DNA of 64,000 nt from Guadua angustifolia. Lineage: Eukaryota > Streptophyta > Magnoliopsida > Poales > Poaceae. This document shows, in pieces, positions 1 through 11,971 of the stretch; within the stretch, counting starts at the first letter, position 1, and the number at the start of each line of letters is the position of its first letter. Where the stretch lies: assembly GCA_036346375.1 (NCBI GenBank), contig CM070512.1:37246466-37310465 (forward strand), read 5' to 3'. The notes under the pieces are model-generated. The model was not told the DNA's origin. It saw nothing but the letters and a program-made list of their open reading frames with translations, and did not search any database. The position numbers were made by a program, and so were the translations under genes.

Positions 1-190
1 TAGATTGCTTATCGTCATTAGGTTTTGATGGTCTGATAGCCTCTCGTCAATATTCAAGATCAATTTGTGCTATTGTTTGCCCATACCTTAGTCTCGTAGT
101 CTAACCTGCAAAGATCGATACTTTGATTTTCATGATCAGATACAACATAAATTTGATTAATTTGATTTATGCTAGATGTACTGATACTTT

Positions 191-1200
191 GATTAATTTG
201 ATTTATGCTAGATGTACTGATACTTTGATTTTCATGATTGTATACATGTTCCTACCACTGTTTTTTGGTATTCGGTGTAGGACCTTATATTTTGTCATGC
301 TTCAAAGTTTAAGAATGTGTTTTACTAGCTATTCTGCTCCATGGTTAAAGCAAGTGTACTTGAAGAAAGTAAAACCTAAAAATTAACAGTGTATCATGTG
401 AATTATTCTAATTTCTGGTGAATTTTAAAATTTCTATTTTTATTGATCAGTTTCTATGTATATGTGAGATTTCTATGTATGTGTGAGATTTCTATGTATA
501 TGTGAAGTTTGAAATGTATTGAATCTATCAATTTGTGGTAAGGTTGTCACAAACTTGTCAATATCTTGCCCTAGTGGCGAGGACGGCCTTTTAAGGCAAC
601 CCGACATCCGAGAACAATATAAATGATTAATTTGATTTATGCTAGATGTACCGATATTTTGATTTTCATGATCAGATACATGTTCCTACCATCGCTTTTG
701 GTATCCCGTGTAGGACCTTATATTTTGTAATGCTTCAAAGTTTAAGAATGTGTTTTACTAGCTATTCTGCTCCATGGTTAAAGCAAGTGTACTTGAAGAA
801 AGTAAAACCAAAAATTAACAGTGTATCATGTGAATTATTCTAATTTCTCGTGAATTTTAAAATTTCTATTTTTATTGATCAGCTTCTATGTATATGTGAG
901 ATTTCTATGTATGTGTCGATTTCTATGTATATGTGAAGTTTGAAATGTATTGAATCTATCAATTTGTGGTAAGGTTGTCACAAACTTGTCAATATCTTGC
1001 CCTAGTGGCGAGGATGGCCTTTAAGGCAACCCGACATCCGAGAACAACATAAATGATTAATTTGATTTATGCTAGATGTATTGATACTTTGATTTTCATG
1101 ATCAGTATACATGTTCCTACCATCGCTTTTGGTATCCCGTGTAGGACTTTATATTTTGTCATGCTTCAAAGTTTAAGAATGTATATGTATCATGTCAAAT
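191..1200. repeat. Tandem repeat, unit about 430 bp
   Basis: The same long unit starts at 191, 625 and 1055 (spacings 434 and 430 bp) with the start word GATTAATTTGATTTATGCTA. It carries AT-rich text, then a GC-richer segment ending near 'gacatccgagaacaa'. The third unit is cut short near 1180, where a shorter-period array begins. A 36-bp sub-duplication of the start word lies at 155 and 191. Several small reading frames here (for example 123-386 and 646-843) encode the same peptide because the unit repeats, and I do not regard them as genes. Confidence 0.85.
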
Positions 1201-1925
1201 GAATATGTATCATGCGAATTATTCTAATTTCTGGTGAATTTTGAAATTTCTATGTATATGTGAAGTTTCTACGTATATGTGAGATTTCTATGTATGTGTG
1301 AGATTTCTATGTATATGTGAAGTTTGAAATGTATATGTATCATGTCAAATGAATATGTATCATGCAATTATTCTAATTTCTGTGAATTTTGAAATTTCTA
1401 TGTATATGTGAAGTTTCTACGTATATGTGAGATTTGTATGTATGTGTGAGATTTCTATGTACATGTGAAGTTTGAAATGTATATGTATCATGTCAAATGA
1501 ATATGTATCATGCAAATTATTCTAATTTCTGGTGAATTTTGAAATTTCTATGTATATGTGAAGTTTCTACGTATGTGTGAGATTTCTACGTATGTGTGAG
1601 ATTTCTATGTATGTGTGAGATTTTTATGTACATGTGAAGTTTGAAATGTATATGTATCATGTCAAATGAATATGTATCATGCGAATTATTCTAATTTCTG
1701 GTGAATTTTGAAATTTCTATTTTTATTGATCAGTTTCTACGTATATGTGAGATTTCTATGTATGTGTGAGATTTCTATGTATATGTGAAGTTTGAAATGT
1801 ATATGTATCATGTCAAATGAATATGTATCATGCGAATTATTCTAATTTCTGGTGAATTTTGAAATTTCTATGTATATGTGAAGTTTCTACGTATATGTGA
1901 GATTTGTATCTATATGTATAAGTAT
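1180..1925. repeat. Tandem repeat, unit about 150 bp with 20-bp sub-repeats
   Basis: The word CATGTCAAATGAATATG recurs at 1191, 1341, 1489, 1658 and 1809, a period of about 148-169 bp. Each unit contains two to four copies of a shorter word of the type 'gagatttctatgtatgtgt'. Variation in unit length comes from gain or loss of these inner copies. The array appears to be built from the tail of the 430-bp unit upstream, so it is a repeat within a repeat. It ends about 180 bp before the TNP1-like start codon. Confidence 0.85.
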
Positions 1926-3696
1926 ACTTGTTGATAGTATTTGGCCGACTTACATTAGGAACATCTTCGGCGTCGCCGCCCATCCTCTCTACCGTCTCTT
2001 CCCCACCGTCTTCCACACCGTTTTAGAGTAGTACCATCAGCTTCACATGAAATGTGATCTATTTTCGTTAATTTTCAGTGCTTCTTCTAGCCTAAGAAAC
2101 GACGATGGACGGTGATGGATTTGATCAAGAAGAATTTATGAGAAGTTTGATTTCGGGATGTGATGGTCATGAGACGGCGGAGCCTGCACCCACCCTCATG
2201 GCCGCCGAGGCCACCGAGGCCAATGAGGCTGCAGAGCATGATGAGGCTGCAGAGCACGATGAGGCCGGCGAGGTAACAATTAGTCACGTTCATGATTGTT
2301 GGTTCCACTATCATGCTAAGCCAACATTCTGACCCGTTCATGATTGTAACATGCTTTCAGATCAGTCAACCAGGCAGGCAATCACGTCAGCGAGGTCCAA
2401 ACAAGAAGAAGAAGGCAAGACATGTTGTCACCGAAGTCGGCGAGGACATCCGACCTCTTGCACCCTCGGGGGTGGTTGGGTCATTCAATTCAGCATGCGG
2501 CGTCCACGTTAGGGACCACGTGCCAATTAGCATAGCAAAATGGGATCAGGTCCCTGAAGATACGAAGAACATGCTTTGGAACGATGTGAAGGAGACATTC
2601 ACCTTCCCCAAGGGACCGAAGAGAAGGTGAAGAGTTACACTCTCAAGAAGATGGCGGTCGATTCGGACTTACAAAAAGAAGTTTGAACACGAGTATATCA
2701 AGAAGAATCAAACGCCTCGACTTCAACAAGCACCCAAAGTTGCAAGATCACCGGATGCGTTTGAACTACAAGACTTGGACGAAGGTCAAAGTTTGAGTGA
2801 GAAGAATAAGTGAATGCACGAAGAAGAATTATCACCACCGACTCGCCCCGTGGTTACCGCCAAGCAATACCAAAATGGGAGAAGAGGGAACAGACACGCT
2901 AGCGAAGGGTATCACACCCGTAACAACGGATTGGCTCGACAGAGCAAAGCATTGGTTCTATGGTCACGGCGGCGCCCTTGATGATAACGGCAATGCTGTG
3001 TTTGGGGAGGTGCTAAGAGATGTGGCTAGAAGGCTTGAACAGTCCATCGAGGAGTCTTCCTGTAGTAGCCGTGCCAAACAGGAGAACGACGAGCTAACAA
3101 GGGCCTGCAAAATCCAGAGCACCGGACGTACACGAGGTGTCGGCGTTGTCCCGTGGAAGGTTGGTTTCGCCAGATGCCGAGACCTATAGGAGTCAGCGAG
3201 GAGCAAGGCTCGACAGAAACAACGACTTAGTGCGCTTGAAGAACGCTGAATCAAACACAGGAGAGAATGCAAGAAGAGATCCAAGAGAGGTGCAGCTAGC
3301 CTTGAGCCAACAACATGAGACGGGCCAAGAACCTCCAAGTAATCCTAACATCATCACCCCTCAGGGCAGCGGCAAAGCAAGGCGCTTCGGTGGAGTGGCG
3401 TAGCGGACTTGGACAAGTATCCGTGAGACGACATCGACACGGACACCTTGTGAGTCGCATGTCCAAGCGCGAACCTTACCTTCAAGGTGGTGATGGCATG
3501 GCTCGCCCATTGGAGCCGGGCAGCTTATCCATGGCCAACAGATACCGTCAGATACTCAAAGGTCTCGGTGGAGGAGGTGCGCCAGGTACGAGGACCTTGA
3601 CCTCGAAATTCTCGGAGGTGACGGACTACGGGCTAGGAGAGGCAAGACACAATATCATCCTGTGGGCGCAAACGGTACATAATTTTTCGAGATAAC

Positions 3697-4010
3697 ATGG
3701 ACGTGTCCTCTCCAAAGAAGCCCGAGAAGAAACCCGCCTCCTCCCAAGAAGGTGTCGACTCCTACACCACCTCCTCGCGATATAAGCCCGACAAGAAGCC
3801 CGTCTCCTACACCATCTCCTGTGCATATAAGCCCCGAAGAAGCCCGTCTCCTCCCAAGAAGGCGCCGACTCCTACACCACCTCCCGCGCACATAAGCGCC
3901 ACAAGAAGCCCGCCTCTCCCAAGAAGGCGCCACCAAGGAAAGAAGCTAGCTCGCCAAGAGCTCCCAAGAAGACGGGTCCTCCACCCAATCCAAGAAGTCG
4001 GGTGAACTTC
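3697..4010 (+). repeat. Pro/Lys/Ser-rich coding repeats in the TNP1-like linker
   Basis: Imperfect repeats of a unit of the type 'cccaagaaggtgccgactcctacacc' give a peptide rich in SPKKP and TPTPPP words. They are typical of the linker between the DNA-binding half and the protease half of such proteins. Small indels between copies shift the frame. Confidence 0.6.
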
Positions 4011-5059
4011 CGGCGGCCATATGATATGAACGATGAGGAGACCAAGAAGATGGTAAAAGCAGAGGTAACTAAATTTCTTAAACCCAAGTCACCAGAGAAG
4101 AAAGTTCAACTCCGCATGTAAGAATTTCATAAAGGCTTAATGACTATTAAAAATTTGAAGGATAAAAAGAAATGCCTCGCCAATCAAACTACGAGCGACA
4201 TTGAGTAAGGAATGCCCCAAGAAGAAGATGTCACCGAGGGAAGGGTAAGGAGATGCTACAATTCTTCAATGAAACCGCCTTGACCGAGATCAAATATTAG
4301 GCACCAAGGAGATTGAGTTTGCCAAGTAAGATGGTCATTTAAAGTGGGCGATCATTGGTCGAGGAGGAGTCGCCTCGCTAACGACAAAGATGCGCCAATT
4401 TCATGAATGGTACTTGGACGCCACCAAGCATGGTCTAGAGTTGTTCACCGTCAAGTTTAAGCAACAAGATTTTTTTCATGTGAAGGTGAATTTTATGTCG
4501 AATGGGACTACATATATGATCTATACCACACAGACGCCTCAACATGAGCTTGTTGGGTTGTCGGACTCGTAAGTGTCTTAATTATTTACAAAAAACTATC
4601 GTGCACTTCCTTGTACTATACTAACTTGCAAGCCTAACTAATTTCTTATGCAGCATCGAGATACAAAGATGCGGAAGGGATTGTATTTTCGACATAGGCT
4701 TCATGGACCCAGTAGTTATCAACGGGACAACCGTTAGAGACCACCGAAGCGAAACAGAGACTAACGTATTCAATGCGCTAATGGGTCAAAGATATATCTA
4801 GCCTACTCATTTGTGTACGTGTTTTCGTACCACCTCATTCTACTCCTTTTTCATAACACGATGTAGAACTAATTAGTTATCTACGTTGACACATCTATGT
4901 ATAGTTTTCACTGGATTCTTCTTATGATCGAGCTAGATCGTAGCTCGATCACAATTATGGACTCGCAAAGGAGACCAGTTGAAAAGTATCAAAACTTTAT
5001 CGACATGCTCAACCGGTATTAATTCTTGTTCCTTTCATTATCGTACTACACTACACCAG

Positions 5060-5335
5060 GAATGAGCTATAGCAACATAGGTATATGTTGCTATATGCAC
5101 ACATATGTGTTGCTAGGATAGATAGCAACACATGTGATAAGTGATGTTATTGGTCATGTTGCTATGGTAGATATACTGCAACACAAACTAGATGTTGTTA
5201 AACAAAAGAAAAGGTGTTGCAAAGTAGCAACATGTGTTTTTATATATAACAACACATATTTTCAACACATATGTAACACTTGTTAGAAACACATAATTAG
5301 TCTATTGCAACACAACTAAGTAAACGTTAATTATG
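5060..5335. repeat. Left subterminal repeat zone of CACTA-1b
   Basis: About a dozen copies of short words of the form 'tgttgctat', 'gcaacacat' and 'aacacatatg' occur in both orientations. In CACTA elements these are the binding sites of the TNP1/TNPA-type protein. The matching right-hand zone is at about 8900-9080. Confidence 0.8.
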
Positions 5336-6327
5336 GTTTATTTATTTGCTATATATATACAAAATATAATTGTCGCAAATAATTTTTATTTGATAATTAA
5401 GAAATTCATATTAGATGATATATAATACAATTCAACACGAGCAATTATCAAAAGGTAGATTGCATTGCATTAATTAAGGAAATAAATATAAGTATTGAAC
5501 ATCATTCCACATAGAACAATACATCTCATTTGTTGAGAACAAGAGTAAAATTTGAGTCCTACCATATAAAATTCTACTACTACTAATACTAGTACACTAC
5601 TAGCACTATCATTTCCTCTTGAAATTCCTTGCTTCTTGATCCCTTGATGAGGTAAACATCCAAATACAACAATTCAACCATTGATCTTTTCAACCTGCAA
5701 GAATAACAAGAAAATTGCATGAATGTAAATATACAGGACTTGTGTGACACACCAAAATCGAATCAAGATGACATTAACATACACAAATTGAAGGCCAAGC
5801 AATCGATTTTCCTTTTGTTTGGCCAATTGTCTTGTAGTTCTCCCATGGCCTTACCAACAACTCTATCTAAAAAATAAACAAAGGAGAGAAACCGATTAAT
5901 TATCAACGCCTCGCCAATGTTGATATTGATCGACAAATCTTATCCGACTATTCATTGACTCAACATGTGCTGAATAAGTGCACATCCAAGAAAGATAAGG
6001 TCAAGATGTCCATATACATATATGATGTATAATACATGAGTGAATGATACCGAGAGTTGAAACGTTTTTCAGTATAACATGCAAGATCGACAACAATGAC
6101 TCATGCACCACAAAGGCACAAATTGCTATCTATGTTCTCGGTTGGTCCAGCTATATAACATGTGCCATTTCTTAAATTGTCCCTCAACACCATTAATCCA
6201 ATATGTGATAACTGGCAACCAAAATCCTTCAAGACTTCACCATGGCACTATAACTCATGAATCCAACCCAAACAAAGAATAGATGTGAACATCTATAGTG
6301 GAAACGCTCATGGGTATTAAGTTTCAC

Positions 6328-6442
6328 CGTTGAGCAATCAATCCCGGTCCAGCCAATTTCACATTCATAGATCCCGTTAGCTTTGCATATACCATGACCA
6401 TTTGCACTTTTACGGGCAAGACCTCGCTTACCAAAACCAACA
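6328..6442 (-). pseudogene. Captured host exon with EGF-like motif
   Basis: On the minus strand a 115-nt segment is bounded by an AG acceptor (just above 6442) and a GT donor (below 6328). It is open in one frame and includes GHGICKANGIYECEIGWTGI followed by DCS, which has the spacing of an EGF-like module (Gly-x-Gly-x-Cys, then Cys, Gly-Trp-x-Gly, Cys). One expected cysteine position reads Tyr and others near the start are missing, suggesting decay. It lies in the transposon downstream of the other captured exons on the same strand, so it may come from the same parent gene or from a second one. I do not recognise the parent gene. Confidence 0.45.
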
Positions 6443-7119
6443 CTAGTTAGCAAATTAAGTGAGGTATAAATGAATGAGCACTTAAATACATAACGAAGGT
6501 GAGCCTCGCCAATGTTTCAACTTTCAAAGGACCAAGGACCACAAATCCACAATATATATTGTCCTCTACACTCATGACACCGTTTTCACAAGAACCAACG
6601 ATTCTTTATAGTATTGACGAATAAACTATCCTGATTGACAATATACATTCAGCTGAACACAAAAAAAACCTGCATGGCACTTTTTTCACCCAAAATTATT
6701 ACTTGAAGACATTGCTGGACTATAAAAATATTCCATGTGAATACCTCTCAAAAATGCAAACCAGGACCTACATTTTCTGTTCATCACCAAGCCCCGTCTA
6801 AGCTCTAATGCATTTCTTTTGGTCCACAGTGTTAGTAAACTCAAAGAGATATTAGTAGTTCGTCACTTATCCAGTTATCCTCAGAGAATCAGATTCCGCA
6901 AACATGTAACATATTATACCAATGAACAATGCAATAACGATTGCATCCAACAAATTAATTAATACAATCATCAAATTGTCCGAATCAATGAATTTTCTTT
7001 CTAAGCCCCAAATCACACAACTCAAAAGTATTATTCAATATCTAACTCAACCAAATCAGCAATCCCAAAACCTACATTGCAAAATTGACCGAAGATGCAA
7101 CTAAAGCGTAGCTACTTAC

Positions 7120-8049
7120 CATAAGCATAACCTGGATTTTGATTACAGATATTTCATAACTCAAGCAAATTGCTCAGCTGTAAATAGAATAACAGAAGGA
7201 AAGTCTCAAACAGTCAGGCCAAAGTAGTACCTTCTTCATGGAATGTAATTCCCGTCCAAATGGTTCCAAGAACTTCAACACTAGATCAAGGGGCAAAACC
7301 TACATAGAAAGAACAGACTACAAGGTATCCAGGCACAAAAGCCAAGCACTACATGTGCAAATGGAAACACTTAAATAGGTTAAAAGCACAGCTCATTGAA
7401 GTACTCAAATACCGTAATGTGAAAGCCAATTTATATTGATATCCATTCACAAGCTTCAAGCAATTTTAGAAATGTAGAACTTGGCAACTAAAAGGAGTAC
7501 ACGACAAAAATGATATTGGAAAATCACAACCATTATTCCTTCCGAACAAAAACAACACTGCAAAATTGTGACATTTCCAAGCAAAACAGGGTAATAAGAT
7601 TGTGTATCCTTGTTTTACTACTTCACAGAATAGCAACCTTTGTCAGTGAATACTACAAACAAGAGCATGAAACAAGCTGTAGAGTATCAGACTCACGGTC
7701 AACTTACCTAGCCAATAGCAAGCAAAGCAAAAACAACAATTAACGATCAAATTTAAATGATCAACCACAAGCATCGAACTATCCAACCGTGGACGCAGAA
7801 TTGATCGAAACTACCCAACCACGTCACTGAATTGAGCGAAACCAACCACGCGTCCCCTCACAAAACAACCTTCACACCGTCCAATAACTATTAACTAATA
7901 GCTACATCAATCACACATGCATAACAATCGGATTACAGAAATATTGCAAGCAAGCGACAGATCTATACCTTAAGCCCAAGCAGCCGGAGCGGCGCCTGCT
8001 GCCCGGGCACGATGCACTCCGGCCCGGCCGCCTCCGCGACCGCCTCCAT
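7120..8049 (-). pseudogene. Captured host gene fragment, first exon plus two short exons
   Basis: The minus strand carries ATG at 8049 and an open 81-nt exon (7969-8049) starting MEAVAEAAGPEC and ending LRLLGLK. A GT donor follows directly. The next exon is 69 nt (7231-7299), flanked by AG and GT, and translates in the same phase to VLPLDLVLKFLEPFGRELHS plus MKK. A possible 12-nt micro-exon (7120-7131) follows. Both main exons are whole numbers of codons with phase-0 junctions, so the first exon, intron and second exon of a cellular gene seem to have been taken up together. The GC-rich leader upstream (8050-8470) fits a grass promoter and 5' UTR. I do not recognise the protein; the fragment stops far short of any domain. 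Confidence 0.6.
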
Positions 8050-8489
8050 GGCCAGCCCCTCCTCTATCGGATCCAGATGTTGTAGAGCAATCCCAGAATT
8101 AGGCCTCCCTCACCTAACCAGATGAAACCACACCAAAATTGAGCCAAGCCGGACAGGTACGTACCTTCATGACGGCGAGGGCGAGGCGGATGAGTCGCCC
8201 CGGGAGACGCGGAGGATGGGAGCGTGGTGGATGCGCGATGCACGGGTGAATTCGGCGGCGCCGGTGGCACGACGCAACGCCACCCAGGTGCACGCTTGGT
8301 GAAGGCGGGCGAGAGGATGAGGTGAGGCGGTGGTGGAGGCTGCGAGGAGGCGGCGGCAAGGAGGTGGTCGTGGTGAGGGCGCCATCGGGAGGAAGCGAGG
8401 GGCTCCGGTCCTCGAGAGGATAAGGGGGAGGAGGAGCCCGTGCCGCTTGCTGTGAGGGAGGCGAGGCGAGAGCGCACATTTCGGTAGGA

Positions 8490-8692
8490 GATGAGGACTA
8501 GCCAAATACATCCGGATATCCGAATCCACTCATTCGGATATATCCAAAAATATTTTCGGAATATACCGATCCGACGGATAGTACTCTCCCGAATCCGAAA
8601 TAAAATATCCAAAACCAAATCCGAATCCGATCCGAAACTATCCGGTCGGTCGGTCGGTCGAGAATTATCCGATCCGATTGCACCCCTACTGG
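8490..8692. mobile_element. hAT-type element fragment
   Basis: The right end reads 'gattgcacccctact', the complement of TAGGGGTGCAATC, a common hAT-type terminus, preceded by degenerate CCGAATCC and GGATATCC words that are typical of such elements. The left terminus is not recognisable, so the copy is truncated or was itself interrupted. It lies inside CACTA-1b. Confidence 0.5.
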
Positions 8693-9869
8693 GGGGATTG
8701 TTGTCTTCAATATTCTTTTTTTAAGTATGTTATGTTATTCTCATATTGCCTGATGCCCCTTCAATACAGAATACTCAGACAAGGAGAAGTCAAGGCACCA
8801 CACATCTGGAGAAAGATTAATTAGCGCAACAGCCTCCATCACCCTATTTTGTTTATCCAAAATTTATATATGTTTCTTATCTCGATTCTTTGTTCACCTA
8901 CCAACACATCTGACAAGTGTAGCAACATGACCATCAAGTGTTGTAGGGTAATTCAATGGATACTGTATGTTTGAGAATTCTACATAGGTGTTAGCAACAC
9001 GTAGCATGTGTTGCAGTTGAGTTTTCCTACAACACAAACTATATGTGTTGCAAAGTGTGTGTTAGAATAGATTGGTCCTGTTGTAGTGCTAGTTCTATTT
9101 CCTTCAATTTGAAACAAATTCTAATCATGTACAATTCATAATCACATGTGTAGTGCATTCACACGGTTCCGTGCTAAAAACGTGGGCGTATTCAAGGAGA
9201 AATTTGACATTATATTTGCCTCTCATGTACGTATATCATAATGCTAGCTTTTTAGTTAGTTAACTTAATTTCCTTACATCCATTTCACTCTTTCAACTTT
9301 TTCCACCGCAGATCTTGACTCAGCCACCGGGTAACAATTTATGCGGCTACTATGTATGCGAGTTTATGCACACCCAAACCGGATCTGCCGACCGCTTGCT
9401 AAAAGGCAACAAGGGGGTGAGTAAATATAATTACTAGCTTTAATGATGTATAGGTACTCCTTATATATTGTACAAATTCAAGTATTGATTAGTTAATGAC
9501 TTAACGATAGGTGCCTTAATATTTGGTGGAACAAGGTTCTAACTCTTGCAAGACGAGTGAGAGCAATCCAAGAACAACTCGTCGGCTTTATTTACGATGA
9601 GGTCGTAAATCCAAAAGGCGAGTTTCACGAACCAAATTTAAGCAAGTGGGGCCCTTCGATAAGGACCGTGAATCGCTCGAGTCGACATCTACGGCTAGTA
9701 AGAGCAATGCGCCGTAAAAGATCCCGATGAATAGAAGGAAAAGAAATACTAAAGTTGTAATTAAAGTTGTGTACATATATATTGTAATACATTAGACGAT
9801 GAGCGTAAGAACAAATATGTGTACATATTTTAATACATTAGATGTAATTAAATTTGTTAATGAATGTTC

Positions 9870-10241
9870 AAGGATTTAATTATCGTGCAAAGTGCATGAT
9901 TGATTATCTGTGCTTTTAATTAGTTGTGATTTAACACACACATATATATAATAGCTCTTGGAGAAATAGACATATATATATAAAAACATCGATGCGGTTG
10001 GAGAAACCAACAGATCGATGAGGGCCTCATCGATCTTGGTTGGAGACACCAACCGCATCGATAAGCTCGAGGGGGTTCCCGACGCGCTGCCACATGTGAA
10101 TTCGAACCGCATCGATACTCTATCAAGATTGTGAGTGAACAGGCCGATGCCCTTGAACATCGGTCCCAGATAGCTATCACGGTTCAAAACCGTACTAAAG
10201 GCAGTTTTGGACCTGGACTGAAGGCTCTTTCCGTGGTAGTG
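9870..10241 (+). repeat. 3' subterminal repeats and terminus of CACTA-1
   Basis: Inverted words of the type GGTTGGTGTCTCCAACC and CATCGATGCGG recur between about 9985 and 10120, followed by a unique zone and the terminal 'ccgtggtagtg'. Reading frames crossing this zone on the minus strand (9876-10418) are chance products of the repeats. Confidence 0.7.
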
Positions 10242-10660
10242 AACACAACTCCAACGACTTACTTTTCTAATCAAATTTCCACGGTTTGCCGTTAAGTATT
10301 CATCGTAATAAACCGTCCGATACATCTCTATTGATAGAAACATTACCTCAATTGTGATGTAGGCCATTAACACTGACAAAATTATTGTAGCAACCCTCCT
10401 TTTGGTACAGAATACCAAGAAGGATGATCTATGTGCATTCAGTACTAGTCCTATGATCAGTAGCTAGTACGCATATTTATAACAATTGAAATCACAACTA
10501 TACACAATATTATTAAAGCGGAAGCTATTGATTCAGAGTAGCCTTACAATTCAGTATATTGTAGTAGAAGAAGCAAAAGTCTTGTAGTATGCCAATCCAA
10601 CCCTCAGGCAACTGACAAGGTATAAATCCTAGAAAAACTTGCTAAGATAATCCCCGCATC

Positions 10661-10701
10661 CTGTGTCAAAGTAGCATCATCGGGGTAATCTATTTCTTCA
10701 C
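10661..10701 (-). other. LTR acidic mini-exon b, minus-strand LTR
   Basis: Open 41-nt segment after an AG acceptor (TTTTTAG). With a leading split codon it reads GEEIDYPDDATLTQ. It occupies the same place relative to the neighbouring LTR words as the segment at 15935-15972. The 3' junction reads CAG/GA rather than CAG/GT. Confidence 0.35.
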
Positions 10702-11971
10702 CTAAAAATGGTAATTGAGCAAGGGTGAGTACTTTCGTACTCCGCAAGACTTTTGTAAAACCTATGGTATATGCAGGCTATTTTAAAGGAAAGGCTTCTA
10801 TAGTTAATTTGCATAAAGCAAAATTTGATTTGTAAATCCAGTTGTAATTTGCAAACGGAATTTATAAAAGCAAGTTTGACTGGTACGAAAATAACAAGTA
10901 AAGAATAAGTAATAACTCACAGTCCTCCACGACGTGAGCATCGAGACATCCATTTCCTGCCAATACCATTCTTTGCCAACACAAAGCAACCGGATGAAAC
11001 CAATCCCTTTTTGAAAATAAGAAAACTTCTAACTATGAGATGACTTAACCAAGTGCCCATGACCTCGGGCACGGCTTTTCGAAAAGATTTGACTCTCTGT
11101 AGAGGTGTACAGTTTTACCCACAAGAAATGATCATCCCCTTTTGCCAGGCTAGTAACACACTTCCTTTGGTGTGTCGGCAGGGAGATCATAACATAACTG
11201 TTACATTACCTAGCCCTAGCTTTGCACCAGCCCGGTGAAGATAAACCCATACTATAATGGCAGAAGATGGTTATACAATCACTGTACGACAAATGGTTAA
11301 ACACCCCATTGTCCCACTTCTCCACATAGTATGGCGTACACCGTTGTATCGATAAACGTTTGATCCATTATCACCTCGGTGTGGACGTTCCTTCGGGTAA
11401 TCAGTCACTGAAAGTCTGTACATCTCCAACCTTCCAATGTACAAAACTAGTTCTAAGTAACTTAGTAGGTTAAGACTGTCCCACACCAACACTTGTGGTT
11501 GTACATATTTCTTAGCTTGAAAACAACCCATAGTTCGGTCCTTAATCCGACACGGACGATAATCTCCCCCTACACTACGTGTAAGTCCATGACTTACGGC
11601 TACTGCCAGTAATCGCCCGTGTCAAAACCATAGTTTTGTTTTACGATTTTATACCAAAATACCAATAACCATCATCATATCTCAATACCTCAAATGATCA
11701 GTTTATCCAGTTTATTCATCCCAATTCTAAACCATGGCTAAGCAGGATTATTAAATCGTATATACCCAAAGTGACATTATATATTGTCTAACCTTAATTC
11801 TAGGTTTATCAAGGTTCGCACATCAATACTTATCAAGAAAGTTCCATGAGTCTGTTGGTCTAACTACCAATGCCCACAATGTAGCAAAGTTTAATGAACA
11901 TACACATGCAGTAAAACATGTAATAAAACATTTGTAAAACCGGGATCAACATTGTCAAAGGGAGTGCTTGC

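Larger units (their letters stand above)
5049..9088. mobile_element. CACTA element 1b, non-autonomous, nested
   Basis: The left end is CACTACACCAGGA (5049-5061) and the right end is the complement of CACTACAACAGGA (9076-9088), so the terminal inverted repeats agree at 12 of 13 bases. The three bases before (CTA, 5046-5048) and after (CTA, 9089-9091) are an intact target-site duplication. Both ends carry subterminal words such as GCAACACATRTG in direct and inverted orientation. No transposase is visible inside. The interior contains minus-strand exon-like host sequence and a hAT-type terminus. The insertion lies within an intron of the TNP1-like gene of element 1, between the donor at 5016 and the acceptor ending at 9153. 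Confidence 0.95.
2105..9730 (+). pseudogene. TNP1-like CACTA protein with C-terminal Ulp1 (C48) protease module, broken
   Basis: In CACTA elements this second gene encodes a DNA-binding accessory protein; the Ulp1 module resembles SUMO/NEDD8 proteases. Exon 1 (2105-2272) is acidic and joins in frame to 2361 through a GT-AG intron. It is followed by a Transposase_24-like region (about 2480-3690; words such as KWDQVPEDTKNMLW, KHWFYGHGGALDDNGNAVFG), a Pro/Lys repeat linker, and a conserved block near 4390-4570. The protease core is split: 4899-5015 (catalytic HW and MDS words), 9154-9226, and 9312-9416 (TQPPGNNLCGYYVCEF with the Gln and Cys). These last three join in perfect phase (N-R, A-F-T-R, then I-L-T-Q). 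Final exon about 9511-9730. Several frameshifts between 2600 and 4900 make it a pseudogene. Assignment to family is strong; exact exon list upstream is inferred. Confidence 0.75.
1..10241 (+). mobile_element. CACTA (En/Spm) element 1, 3' portion
   Basis: The stretch holds, in the order expected for the distal half of a CACTA element, internal minisatellites, a TNP1-like gene with a C-terminal Ulp1 protease module, and a subterminal repeat zone. The 3' terminus reads GGTAGTG at 10235-10241, the complement of a CACTACC end, about 510 bp after the gene's stop codon. The zone just inside (9990-10120) repeats CATCGAT plus GGTTGG motifs in both orientations. The 5' end and any TNP2 transposase lie to the left of the window. 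A nested CACTA (5049-9088) interrupts one intron. The boundary call rests on the terminal motif and gene order; I did not see the partner target duplication because the left end is absent. Confidence 0.75.

Noticed and set aside
1180..1925. Regularly spaced repeats that might suggest a CRISPR array
   Set aside because: Units are adjacent, variable in length and internally repetitive, with no unique spacers, in a plant transposon.
8064..8618. Long minus-strand frame of 184 codons inside CACTA-1b
   Set aside because: Pro/Ser/Arg-rich text from a GC-rich leader, with three overlapping frames open at once. The supported exon starts at 8049 in a different context.
9876..10418. 180-codon minus-strand frame
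   Set aside because: It runs through the CACTA-1 terminus and subterminal inverted repeats, so it is not a gene.
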